A DNA stretch of 64,000 nt from Micromonospora_G sp040676775 (GTDB taxonomy: Bacteria > Actinomycetota > Actinomycetes > Mycobacteriales > Micromonosporaceae), in the NCBI RefSeq assembly GCF_040676775.1, contig NZ_JBFAPP010000010.1, positions 186,001 to 250,000 of the forward strand, written 5' to 3'. How positions within the stretch are numbered: position 1 is the first letter of the stretch; each line of letters opens with the position of its first letter. This document shows, piece by piece, positions 43,383-52,170 of the stretch. Made by a program: the position numbers and the translations under genes. Under the pieces are notes generated by a model that was given only the letters and a program-made list of their open reading frames with translations, did not search any database and was not told the origin of the DNA.

Positions 43383-45275
43383 TCAGCTTGGCGCGGCGGC
43401 CTGGACCGCGGCACGGTCCAACGCGAGAGGGAGCAGACCGGCCAGTTGGGTGGCGGCAACGTTCCGCCCCGGCGCGAGCATGACCACCACGTCACCCCGG
43501 CGCCCGACCACGCGGTCCTTGGCGAGGTACGCCTCGTCTCCACGCGGGGTCGGCAGCGGCTCGCCGGCTCCCTTGCCGATCACCATGAGGACTCGCCCGG
43601 CCCGACCCCGTATCACGCTGACCGAGACCGTGAACGTACCGGTCAGGTCGTTGAAGTTGGCGGCCGTGTAACGCGGGTCGCCGCGGTAGCTGGAGGTCCG
43701 GTCCGGCCGCACCTGGCGCCCCACCGCGGCGCTGAGTTCGTCGGCGGTCAGCAGCGGCTCGGCGACGCCCCCGGCCACGGTGCCCGTGCCGGAAGAGCCG
43801 TCGGCGATCTCCGGCGCGGGAGTCGCCGCCCGCAACACGGTGACCTGCTTGACGCGACGGGTCCACCGGCGCACCTGGGCGGTCACCACATCACCCAGCT
43901 CGCACTGGCCGGAGATCTCCTTCGGCAGGATCCAGGCCCGGGTCTGGTCGGACCGGCCGTCGTCGATGACGAGGTAGTAGTTGATTGGTGTCCGGTCGGT
44001 GCTCTCGTCCGAGCTGTGGTACTGCCACATCTGGTACCAGATCACTTCTCCGGAAACGGTGACCGTGCTCGCCACGTCGGCGAAGACCCGAATCATCGTG
44101 TACGTCGCGTAGCCGAGCAGGGCGAGTCCGACGAGGAGGATGCCGAGCGTGATCAGGTCGAGTTCGGCAAGGTTGCGCCACGGCTCGAACCACTGGCCGA
44201 AGAGGAAGTGGAGCGGATCGTCGGCCGGGTCGACCGGCAGGCTCGCCTGGCGGGCCGCTGCCGGCCCGACGATGCCGACGAGCGCCCAGCCGAACCAGCC
44301 GGCGCCCACGGCCCGGACAAAGGGCCAACCGAGCGGCTGACCGTACCGGGGCAGGGTGTTCGGGTAGCTGACCCCGACCTGGCGCCAGGTGCCGCCGTAC
44401 GCCGACCAGATGCGACTCCGGTCCCCCAGGCCGAGGTGGATGACCTCCGACGCCCCCCGGGTCGCACCGAGCGCGGCCCCGTACGACAGGTAGCGGTGCC
44501 AGACCGTCACGGCTGCCGGGGGCAGGTCCGCGAACGCCTCGTGCCCGGCCAACCAGTCGCGCAGGCCGAGCCAACGAGCGGCGACAGCCCGGCCCAACGG
44601 GGTGTCGCGCTCGCCCATGTTCCGCCGCGCGATGGCGAAGAGGACCATGATCGTGACGAAGAAGGCCGCGCCCACACCGCCCCAACGGTCGTCTTCCTGG
44701 GTCCGGGACAGATAGTGGTAAGAGCCGGCGGCGACGCCCAGCGCGGCGAGGGCGCCAAGCAGACTGAGCGCGACGACCAGGCCCTTGGGGAACCGGCGCC
44801 GGGTCAGGCCGAGCCGGCGGGCCTCGTCGATGACCGCGCGGCGCAGCGAACTGGCCCAGAGACCGGCGCGCTTCTCGTCGGCGAAGGCCAGGGCGGTCAG
44901 CGGTACCAACCCACCGACCGCGCGCTCGACCACCCGGTCGAGGACCTGGCGCTCGTATTCGGTGAGCCCGTCGGTACGACCCGTCGGGTGCACGGTGCTG
45001 TCGCGCGGATCCGGGCCGGCCTGCCGCAGTTCCAGATAGCCCCGGGCGGCCAGGTCGAGCAGGGTCGCCTCGGCGGCGTCGACGGTGAGGCTCCACCGGT
45101 TGGCCAGCAGGTTGACCACCGCCGGGGACTCCGGGCCGGGCAACGTCATAGAGGCCGGGGCGGGGGCAACGTCGGCCGGCCGGGTGAGCAGCCAGGCGGC
45201 CCAATAGACGATGGCCCAGCCGAGCAGGCACACCGCCGGCAGTCCCAGCTCGACGGCCAGGTCAACGGAATTCAT
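43383..45275 (-). CDS. DUF2207-type multi-pass membrane protein
   Basis: 630 aa. A first membrane helix follows the start (LAVELGLPAVCLLGWAIVYW). Then comes a winged-helix-like cytosolic segment (WSLTVDAAEATLLDLAARGYLELRQ), which is the hallmark of DUF2207 proteins. Further helices lie near residues 165-185, 200-215, 325-340 and 375-395, and a soluble beta-rich C-terminus follows. The usual extracytoplasmic N-terminal domain of DUF2207 is absent. Its gene follows the LemA gene by 28 bp on the same strand, a very common pairing of unknown envelope function. Confidence 0.85.
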   Translation of the reverse strand: MNSVDLAVELGLPAVCLLGWAIVYWAAWLLTRPADVAPAPASMTLPGPESPAVVNLLANRWSLTVDAAEATLLDLAARGYLELRQAGPDPRDSTVHPTGRTDGLTEYERQVLDRVVERAVGGLVPLTALAFADEKRAGLWASSLRRAVIDEARRLGLTRRRFPKGLVVALSLLGALAALGVAAGSYHYLSRTQEDDRWGGVGAAFFVTIMVLFAIARRNMGERDTPLGRAVAARWLGLRDWLAGHEAFADLPPAAVTVWHRYLSYGAALGATRGASEVIHLGLGDRSRIWSAYGGTWRQVGVSYPNTLPRYGQPLGWPFVRAVGAGWFGWALVGIVGPAAARQASLPVDPADDPLHFLFGQWFEPWRNLAELDLITLGILLVGLALLGYATYTMIRVFADVASTVTVSGEVIWYQMWQYHSSDESTDRTPINYYLVIDDGRSDQTRAWILPKEISGQCELGDVVTAQVRRWTRRVKQVTVLRAATPAPEIADGSSGTGTVAGGVAEPLLTADELSAAVGRQVRPDRTSSYRGDPRYTAANFNDLTGTFTVSVSVIRGRAGRVLMVIGKGAGEPLPTPRGDEAYLAKDRVVGRRGDVVVMLAPGRNVAATQLAGLLPLALDRAAVQAAAPS

Positions 45276-45303
45276 CACGTGACTCCAGTGTTAGCCAGGA
45301 TCC

Positions 45304-45954
45304 TCAGAACCGCACCGCGACGTCGACACGTTCGTCGCCCGCCGCCTCGAAGTACGGCTCGGCCCGGAACCCGCCCAGACCGGCGATGATGTTGACCGGC
45401 AGCGTCTGCACCGCCGTGTTCAGTGACTGGACCGCGCTGTTGTAGAACTGCCGGGCGTACGCGAGCTGGTTCTCGGTGCCGGCCAGTTCGCGTTGGAGTT
45501 CGACGAAGTTCTCACTCGCCCGCAACTGCGGGTACGCCTCGGCTATCGCGAACAACCTGCCGAGCGACCGGGTCAACGCGCCCTCGGCGGCGACCCGTGC
45601 CGGCGTACCGCCCGGCGTCCCCGTCGCGGCGACCCGAGCGGCGGTCACCGCCTCAAGCGTCGCCCGCTCGTGGCCGGCGTACCCACGTACCGTCTCCACC
45701 AGGTTCGGGATCACCGAGTGGCGCCGCTTGAGCTGGACGTCCACCTGCGCCCACGACGCCCGCACCTGGGCCCTCAGCCGTACAAGCCGGTTGTAGCCGC
45801 GTACCGCGGCGACCAGCAGGACGATAACCAGCAGGACCAACCCCGCCAGCACGCCCACCACCAGGCCAGAATCCACCGGAACCGCCTCTTCGCTCAACAA
45901 GGTCGCCCGAGCATCCTCGGCGACCGCCAACACGATCTGCCGTGCAGTTGTCAC
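45304..45954 (-). CDS. LemA family protein
   Basis: 216 aa. A single N-terminal membrane helix (LVVGVLAGLVLLVIVLLVA) is followed by YNRLVRLRAQVRASWAQVDV and QLKRRHSVIPNLVETVRGYA, the LemA signature. The helical hairpin ends in the conserved FNSAV-like FYNSAVQSLNTAVQTLPVNI. Anchored in the membrane with the coiled domain facing the cytosol or outside, depending on species. First gene of the LemA-DUF2207 unit. Confidence 0.93.
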   Translation of the reverse strand: MTTARQIVLAVAEDARATLLSEEAVPVDSGLVVGVLAGLVLLVIVLLVAAVRGYNRLVRLRAQVRASWAQVDVQLKRRHSVIPNLVETVRGYAGHERATLEAVTAARVAATGTPGGTPARVAAEGALTRSLGRLFAIAEAYPQLRASENFVELQRELAGTENQLAYARQFYNSAVQSLNTAVQTLPVNIIAGLGGFRAEPYFEAAGDERVDVAVRF

Positions 45955-46097
45955 GGGGTTGGCCGCCGGTCATCCATCCGATAACTCCGTACGGTCGCCC
46001 CGGCACCGAGTTTGGGTGCAGTCCCGGGCCCAGCCCGGCCCGTACGCGGATGCCGGCACGAACTGGTGAGTCAGAGGGGGTGTTCGAGAGGGCGATG

Positions 46098-46640
46098 GCA
46101 GAGCATCACCACCGTCCTGCTCAAGCGGATCTACGTGCTGTTCGTCGTTGAGATCGCCACCCGCCAAGTCCACGTGGTCGGGGTGACCGCCCATCCAACT
46201 GGCCCCGGCCCCTGGGTGGCCCAGCAGGCACGGAATCTGCTGATGGACCTCGACCACGCGCGGCAGGGCTGCGGTTTCTACTGCGCGACCGGGATACGAA
46301 GTTCACGAACATCTTCGACGCGGTGTTCACCGCCGAAGCCATCGAGGTGATCAAGACCCCGCCGCAGGCACCCCGGGCGAACGCGTTCGCCGAACGATGG
46401 GTGGGCGCCGTACGCCGGGAGTGCACTGACCAAATGCTCATCGTCGGCGAGCGCCACCTCGCGGCCATCCTCGCCGAGTACACGGCCCACTACAACAACC
46501 ACCGACCACATCGATCGCTCGGCCAGCAGCCGCCCAACCCGCCGTCGAGGGTCACTGACCTGACCGCCGCCAGGATCCGACGGCGCCCGATCCTCGGCGG
46601 GTTGATCAACGAATACTCGCAGGCAGGTCCGTGGCCTTGA
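46098..46640 (+). pseudogene. Integrase-core (IS3-like) transposase, N-truncated and frameshifted
   Basis: The sequence starts inside the DDE domain (LLKRIYVLFVVEIATRQVHV, VGVTAHPTG, then WVAQQARNLLMDLDHA). Near 46270 the frame changes to RFLLRDRDTKFTNIFDAVFT with the second Asp, and it continues through FAERWVGAVRRECTD with the Glu to the C-terminal HYNNHRPHRSLGQQPP. The first Asp region and everything before it are gone. No inverted repeats are recognisable. It is wedged between the LemA gene and the molybdopterin-oxidase fragment and probably took part in that rearrangement. Confidence 0.85.
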
Positions 46641-46723
46641 CCTCGGCAATCCACGAGTTGAGGCGGTGGTCGTTGCCGTCTGCAGAAGGTGTCTCCGGCC
46701 TTGAGTGCGTAGCAGCGGAATCC

Positions 46724-47524
46724 TTAGGGGGTGGCAGGTCTGTTTTCGGGCAGTAGTTTGTCCAGGGTGATCGGTAGGTCGCGAACGCGGACTCCGGTGG
46801 CGTGGTGGACGGCGTTGGCGATGGCGGCCGCTGCGGAGACCATTCCGATCTCGCCGATTCCCTTGGTGCCCATGGGGTTGACGTACGGGTCGTACTCGTC
46901 GAGCCAGTGCACCTCGATGTTGCCGACGTCGGCGTTGCTGGCGACGTGGTAGGTGGCCAGGTCCTGGGTGATGGTGGTGCCGAAGCGGGGATCGAGGACG
47001 CCGTGTTCGTGCAGTGCCATGGACAGGCCCCAGGTCATGCCGCCGAGCAGTTGTGAACGGGCGGTCTTGGGGTTGACGATGCGGCCGACGGCGAACACGC
47101 CCAGTTGCCGGGGGACCCGGATTTCTCCGGTGAACTCGTTGACCCGGACCTCGGCGAACTGTGCGCCGAAGCTGTGCATCGAATACTGCTTGAGGTATGG
47201 GTTGTCGGGCATTTCGGCGGTGACTTTTAGGCCCTCCGGGGGAATCTGGCCGCCGTGTTGGTTGGCTAGCGCGTCGCGTAGCTGATCGGCCGCCTCGCAG
47301 ATCGCGGCGCCCCAGCTGGTGATCCCGGACGAGGCCGCGGCTTCCGAGGCGCGCGGGTAGTTCGTGTCGCCGATGTGAAGTTCCACCTGGTCCACGTCGA
47401 CGCCGAGGGCGTCGGCGGCGACCTGTGCCAGCGCCGTCCAGGTGCCGGTGCCGATGTCCGCGGCGCCGATAGCCACCGTGTAGCGCCCGTCCGGGTGTGC
47501 CTGGATGCTGGCCGAGCCCGAACG
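46724..47524 (-). pseudogene. Molybdopterin-binding oxidase (XDH/aldehyde oxidase large subunit), C-terminal fragment
   Basis: About 265 residues of the C-terminal Mo-binding part: SIQAHPDGRYTVAIGAADIG TGTWT, then HSFGAQFAEVRVNEFTGEI, NPKTARSQLLGGMTWGLSMA and VNPMGTKGIGEIGMVSAAAA. This includes the GEIG segment that carries the catalytic Glu. A full subunit has 700-780 residues; everything N-terminal is lost at about 47525. There the homology switches to a relaxase fragment on the opposite strand. No small FeS or FAD subunit genes are present, so this is a stranded remnant with an intact C-terminus. Confidence 0.88.
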
Positions 47525-48219
47525 GCCGCCGTCCGCTGCGGAAGCTGGCCGAACTGCTGGAACAACCGGTCCGCGTCGGGATCAACCCACCCGTCCTGCC
47601 GGTCTGGCACTGCTCGATTCACAACCATCCTGACGACCCAACCCTGTCCGACCAGCAGTGGCAACGCGTCGCCACCGAGGTCGCCACAGTGACCGGTCTC
47701 GCCCCGCACGGCGACACTGATGCGGTCCGCTGGATCGGCATTCGGCACGCCGACACCCACATCCACCTCGTCGCCACGTTGGTCCGCCAAGACCGCCGCA
47801 CCGTCTGGGCCTGGCATGACTACCACCGCGCGCAACGCTGCTGCCGCAAGCTGGAACAGCACTACGGACTGCGTCGAGTTGGCGTTCAGCGTCCCGACAA
47901 CCGTTGGCCCACCCCGGCCGAGATGAACAAGACCACCCGCCAAGACCGAGACGAGGTGCCCCGCAACCACCTCCAGCGGATCGTCCGCGCCACAGCCTCG
48001 ACGGCCAGCAACGAACAGGACTTCGTCGACCGCCTCCACGAGGTGGGTCTGCTCGTCCGGCTTCGTCTCAGCACCACCAGCCCGAACCAGATCGTCGGGT
48101 ACGCGGTCGCGCTACCCGACGACTACAACGCTGCCGGCGAAACGATTTGGTACAGCGGGTCCCGCCTGGCCGTCGACCTGACCCTCACCAACTTGCGCCT
48201 CACCTGGCGGTCCTCGTGA
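47525..48219 (+). pseudogene. Relaxase (MobA/VirD2-like) fragment, N-terminus missing
   Basis: Begins abruptly in RPLRKLAELLEQPVRVGINP and PVLPVWHCSIHNHPDDPTLS. It contains the metal-binding three-His motif IRHADTHIHLVATL and runs to a TGA that overlaps the MobC start. The N-terminal part with the catalytic Tyr is lost at the junction with the molybdopterin oxidase. The family cuts oriT and pilots DNA during conjugation of plasmids and integrative elements. Evidence that an actinobacterial mobilisable element once sat here; inactive as it stands. Confidence 0.8.
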
Positions 48220-48662
48220 ACGAAGTAACCCCCGATCGGCCAGGCCGCGTTGCGCGCCCACGGGCTGGCCGCGACCGGCCACACCTCTTCCCCGGCCGCC
48301 CCCGAGCCGTCAACGCCCGCTTCACCGACGACGAGTACAGCGAACTCACCACCGCCGCGGACCTGGCCGGGCTCACCCCGACTGGCTTCTGCGCTCAAGC
48401 CGCCCTCGACGCTGCCCGCAGCGTGCATATGAACGCCACCGAGCGGGCAGAACAGCAAGCCCTCGCCCGCCTACAGGCCGAGATGTTCCGCACCCGAGTC
48501 ACGGTCAACCAGATGCGCAGCGAACTTGGCCGGATCCTCGACGCCGCCAGCGACGAGCGCCGAACCCCGACCGACCTTGATGCAGCGATCGCGCGGGCGG
48601 CCGACTCACTCGCTGGCCTGGACGCCGCGATCTCACTCATTCATGGCAGGTTCACCGGTTGA
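48216..48662 (+). CDS. MobC-like mobilisation accessory protein
   Basis: 148 aa from a GTG that overlaps the relaxase stop (GTGA). A basic N-terminus is followed by VNARFTDDEYSELTTAADLA and LTPTGFCAQAALDAAR, a ribbon-helix-helix-like DNA-binding domain. A helical C-terminus with VTVNQMRSELGRILDAAS is the usual MobC pattern. It helps a relaxase bind oriT; its relaxase partner here is broken. Gene order relaxase then MobC is the reverse of many plasmids. Confidence 0.82.
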   Translation: MNEVTPDRPGRVARPRAGRDRPHLFPGRPRAVNARFTDDEYSELTTAADLAGLTPTGFCAQAALDAARSVHMNATERAEQQALARLQAEMFRTRVTVNQMRSELGRILDAASDERRTPTDLDAAIARAADSLAGLDAAISLIHGRFTG

Positions 48663-48669
48663 GTCCGGG

Positions 48670-49350
48670 TCATGGCGAGCCGAAGAGCACCTCGACGGCC
48701 TCGGACACCGAGTCCACGATGACGTCCGGCGCAGGCCCGACGAACGCCCACGAGTCGGGTCGACGCTTCGGCTGCAACCAGATCGTGCGCAGCCCAGCTG
48801 CATGGCCACCGGCGATATCGAGAACAAGGCTGTCACCGATCATCCATCCGCCCTGGCCACAGCCGCTTCCACAGCGTTCAGCGGCGAGACGGAAGATCTC
48901 AGGGTCCGGCTTGCGAATACCGACGTCGTCAGAGATGCACCACGCGTCGACCAGCCTGTCCAACCCGGTGTTGCGGATCTTCCCCAACTGGTTGTCCGCC
49001 ATCCCGTTGGTGACGATACCGACCCGCCAGCCTGCACGACGTAGTCGCTTCAACGCATCATGATCGTCCGGGTGACACGACGCCAGTTCAGGCATCCGGC
49101 GGCGGTACTGCCCCCACAACTGCTCCGGCGGCACGGACAGGTCGAACGTCTGACAGACGGTCGCGAAGAAGTTGTCCATCGGCCCCGAGTGGTGCGCGTC
49201 GGCCATGAGCAGGAAGGTCAGCGCGGCATCATCGAGTTCTTGGGCGACGACAAACTCCTCCGCCCACGCCCGAAATGCCCTGTCGCGATCCACGAGTGTG
49301 TTGTCCAGGTCGAACAACGCCAGCGACTGCACACCTCGCACCATAGCCAT
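48670..49350 (-). CDS. HAD-superfamily hydrolase
   Basis: 226 aa. Motif I is LALFDLDNTLVDRD (nucleophile Asp and acid Asp), motif II is GIVTNGMADNQ, motif III is the Lys in GIRKPDPEIF, and motif IV is GWMIGDSLVLDIAGG. The helical cap between motifs I and II puts it in the C1-capped phosphatase/dehalogenase group acting on small phosphorylated metabolites. Seven bases separate its stop from that of the convergent MobC gene. No operon partner. Confidence 0.92.
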   Translation of the reverse strand: MAMVRGVQSLALFDLDNTLVDRDRAFRAWAEEFVVAQELDDAALTFLLMADAHHSGPMDNFFATVCQTFDLSVPPEQLWGQYRRRMPELASCHPDDHDALKRLRRAGWRVGIVTNGMADNQLGKIRNTGLDRLVDAWCISDDVGIRKPDPEIFRLAAERCGSGCGQGGWMIGDSLVLDIAGGHAAGLRTIWLQPKRRPDSWAFVGPAPDVIVDSVSEAVEVLFGSP

Positions 49351-49418
49351 ACGTGCCCCGCTCTACGGTCGCGGGTAATCCTGCTGCGCACCATCACGGC
49401 TGCCAATACGGTAACCGC

Positions 49419-50231
49419 GTGGCTGATCCGATCTTCGCGGAACATCGTCTGGCGCAGATCTACGACCCCCTGGATCCCGACCGCAGCGACCTGGACGCAT
49501 ACGCGTCCATCGCCCACGAGTTCGGCGCCCACCGCGTCCTGGACATCGGCTGCGGCACCGGGACATTCGCGTGCCTACTTGCCAATCAGGGCTTCGACGT
49601 GATCGCGGTGGATCCGGCGGCGGCGTCGCTGGAGGTCGCCCGAGCCAAACCTGGTGCTGATCGAGTGCACTGGGTACTCGGCTACGCGACGGACCTGCCC
49701 CTACTTCACGTGGATCTGGTGACGATGACCGCGAACGTCGCCCAGGTCTTCCTCACCGACGAGGACTGGGCCTCGACGCTGTTGACGGCGCATGCAGCGC
49801 TGCGCCCAGGAGGGCGCCTGGTCTTCGAGACCCGCGATCCGACTGCGAAAGCATGGCTGGAGTGGACCCACGAACGATCACACCAGCGCACGAAAATTCC
49901 CGGCATCGGCGAGGTCGAGACGTGGGTCGACCTGACAGATGTCAGCGGCAACCTGGTCTCGTTCCGCTGGACCTTCGTCTTCACCTCCGACGGCACACGG
50001 CTGACCTCAGACTCCACCCTGCGGTTCCGTCACCACGACGAGGTGAGCGCATCCCTGACCGCCGCCGGCTACCTCGTCAACGAGGTACGACAGGCGCCGG
50101 ATCGGCCGGGCCGCGAGATGGTCTTCATCGCACAGCGCCCCGAACAACCATCGGCACAACCCTCCCCAAGATCCACAAATCCGCCAACTAAACCTGGACA
50201 CCTGACGCCCGCAGCATCCACATCCACATGA
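49419..50231 (+). CDS. Class I SAM-dependent methyltransferase
   Basis: 270 aa from the GTG at 49419. Motif I is VLDIGCGTGTFACLLA, strand 2 ends in VIAVDPAAAS, and motif IV is DLVTMTANVAQVFL. AEHRLAQIYDPLDPDRSDLD at the start is typical of the Methyltransf_25 group. The last 25 residues after VFIAQRP are Pro/Ser/Thr-rich and may be a read-on into foreign DNA. Divergent from the HAD gene (68 bp), and it probably shares a promoter region. Substrate unknown. Confidence 0.88.
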   Translation: MADPIFAEHRLAQIYDPLDPDRSDLDAYASIAHEFGAHRVLDIGCGTGTFACLLANQGFDVIAVDPAAASLEVARAKPGADRVHWVLGYATDLPLLHVDLVTMTANVAQVFLTDEDWASTLLTAHAALRPGGRLVFETRDPTAKAWLEWTHERSHQRTKIPGIGEVETWVDLTDVSGNLVSFRWTFVFTSDGTRLTSDSTLRFRHHDEVSASLTAAGYLVNEVRQAPDRPGREMVFIAQRPEQPSAQPSPRSTNPPTKPGHLTPAASTST

Positions 50232-50267
50232 CGGACTCCAGCTCAGCGCCCGCGTGACTCGCCATCC

Positions 50268-51319
50268 TCAATTGGACGGGACAGGTGGCAAGCCGGCCCC
50301 GCCGGCGCGGCAGCCGGGCGCCCCACCCTCGACGGCGGCCGGCCACGCTGGCGCCCGTACGGGCGTAACTAACAGTTCTTCTCCAGCTTGCTCGGCGTCC
50401 CGCACACCAGCAGCCGGTCGACGTCGCGGGCGACGGCCAGCTCGTCGACCGTCGTGCGGCGGCGGGCCCGCGCACGGCAGCGCGTCGTACGCCGCGGCGG
50501 CGGCCGCGTCCCGGTCGGTCTGGTAGCCGGCGAGCGCGGTCTGCTGGATCTGCTCCCGGCTGCGGCCCGGCGGCAGTGCGAGCAGGTCGACCTCGGTACG
50601 CGTCAGCAGCTCCCCCCGCTGGATCCGATCAGCGGCCGCGCAGAGCCGGGGTTGGTCGCCGTGCTGGTCGACGGCGGCCAGGAGGCTGCGGGCCTGCCGG
50701 GTCCACTCCTGGTGGTGCCGGTCGACCAGGACCTCGCGCTGCCGGCCCGCGGCGGCCGGGTCGGCACGGTCCCCGTCCCACCAGCCGAGGACCGCGTCGG
50801 CCAGCTCCGGATCCGCGTCGGCCATGGCGCGCGGGTGGTGGCCGATCGCGTACCCGAGGAACGCGGCGGCCGGCGCACCCAGGAGCCGGGCGACGTCGGC
50901 GACGTCGACCAGGCCGAGCCGGTCGGCTCGCTGCCGGCGGTGCAGCTCGGCGTCGGCCTGGTCGTACCAGTGCTGGGCGCGGGCCTTCGCCGTGATGCGC
51001 TCGGCGAGCAGCTCCGGCAGCGACACCTGCACGGCAGCCTCCTGCGGCAGCGTCCACACGGTGCCGGTCACCGCGGCCGCCGGGTCGCGCACCAGTCCGC
51101 ACGCGGCGACGACCAGGGCGTCGGCGGCGGCGATGTCCCGGCCGATCCGTACGAGCAGTCGCCGGGCGCGATCACGGTGACCCCGTCGGCCGGCGCCGAA
51201 CGGACGACGCGGACCGACGCCTTCCCCTGTGCCCGGAGCTTCTTCGCCAGCTGCTCCGGCGTGAAACCCGGTGCCGGGTCGTACGTGGTCACGGCAGTGC
51301 CCGCCGACGTGAGCCGCAC
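50268..51319 (-). pseudogene. Hypothetical mobile-element-type protein with a frameshift
   Basis: The gene opens at GTG 51319 with VRLTSAGTAVTTYDPAPGFT and PEQLAKKLRAQGKASVRVVR. Near 51170 the sensible frame changes by one base to ARRLLVRIGRDIAAADALVV, and then VRDPAAAVTGTVWTLPQEAA leads into a long helical Ala/Arg/Asp-rich C-terminal half. Beyond about 50450 it turns into low-complexity Arg/Pro. The two frames join seamlessly in composition, so a single-base indel (or a sequencing error) is likely. Family not recognised; it starts four bases after the small gene at 51323-51577. Confidence 0.55.
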
Positions 51320-51322
51320 GTC

Positions 51323-51577
51323 CTACACGGTCACCGCCTCTTCCACGGCGGCCGGCGCGGCCTTGTGCGCCGACGCCTCCATCGCGGCGAGCTGCTCGTC
51401 GGTGAGCTTCGGGAAGGCGGCAAGGTCGGTGGCCGGCGCCTTGGCCTTGGCGCCCGGATCAGCGGAGCCCGCCCAGCTGCCGTCCGCCTCCTTCTCCGCC
51501 AGGAAGGCGGCGTACTGCGCGTCCGGATCGATGATCGCTTCAGGGGACGCGTGGGCGGCGCCGGGTAGGGTGACCAT
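51323..51577 (-). CDS. Small acidic hypothetical protein
   Basis: 84 aa: MVTLPGAAHASPEAIIDPDA then QYAAFLAEKEADGSWAGS, rich in Ala/Glu/Asp, ending KAAPAAVEEAVTV. No domain recognised. Its TAG is four bases from the GTG of the frameshifted gene, so they form an operon. Composition and pairing resemble small conserved proteins of actinobacterial integrated elements, but that is an impression only. Confidence 0.55.
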   Translation of the reverse strand: MVTLPGAAHASPEAIIDPDAQYAAFLAEKEADGSWAGSADPGAKAKAPATDLAAFPKLTDEQLAAMEASAHKAAPAAVEEAVTV

Positions 51578-51675
51578 CGTCAGCACAGATCCGGCAGGGA
51601 CCGGCACGCGCCGGGTTGCAGCGCCGGGCGGCGGCCGATGCGTCTCCCTAGTGAGGAGCACTGACGGGAGCAGGC

Positions 51676-52170
51676 GTGTCGTTCGAGGAATTCGTGGCCG
51701 TGCATGGCCGGTCGCTGGTGCGCCTGGCGGTCGTCCTGAGCGGCGACCGGCAGGTGGCGGAGGACCTTGCCCAGACGGTGCTGGCCGACGTCTACCGGCA
51801 CTGGAAACGGGTGCGCGCGGCAGCAGACCCCGAGGCATGCGTACGCCGCATGCTGGTCAACGCACACCTGAGCTGGCGCCGCCGGCGCTGGACCACAGAA
51901 CGGCCGACCGACCTGCGCCACGAGACCGGCGCCACGGTGCCCGACCCGGCCGACGCCATCGCCGCCCGCGACCAGACGCGGATGCTGCTGAGCAGGCTCG
52001 CCCCGCGCGCCCGCACCGTGCTCGTCCTGCGCTACTACGCCGACCTGGACGACGCGGCGATCGCCGCGGCCATGGGGGTCAGCGAGAGCTCGGTGCGGGC
52101 CACCGCCTCCCGCGCCCTGGCGAGCCTGCGCGGACCCGCGGCCATCGACGCACAGAGAGAGACCTTATGA
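51676..52170 (+). CDS. ECF RNA polymerase sigma factor, SigE family
   Basis: 164 aa. Region 2 is FEEFVAVHGRSLVRLAVVLS plus GDRQVAEDLAQTVLADVYRH. Region 4 is LAPRARTVLVLRYYADLDDA followed by MGVSESSVRATASRALASLR. A short linker with WRRRRWTTERP is typical of the 'SigE family sigma factor' group of actinomycetes. It directs polymerase to a small regulon, often envelope stress. The next gene starts inside its stop codon, as expected for a cognate membrane partner. Confidence 0.95.
   Translation: MSFEEFVAVHGRSLVRLAVVLSGDRQVAEDLAQTVLADVYRHWKRVRAAADPEACVRRMLVNAHLSWRRRRWTTERPTDLRHETGATVPDPADAIAARDQTRMLLSRLAPRARTVLVLRYYADLDDAAIAAAMGVSESSVRATASRALASLRGPAAIDAQRETL

Noticed and set aside
42951..45389. 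812-codon plus-strand open frame
   Set aside because: Arg/Gly/His-rich composition; it is antisense to the DUF2207 gene, whose strand has membrane helices and a clear family pattern.
50388..52166. Long plus-strand open frame running into the sigma-partner gene
   Set aside because: Only the part from 52167 is real; the rest is antisense to the 50.3-51.6 kb genes or in another frame across the sigma gene.
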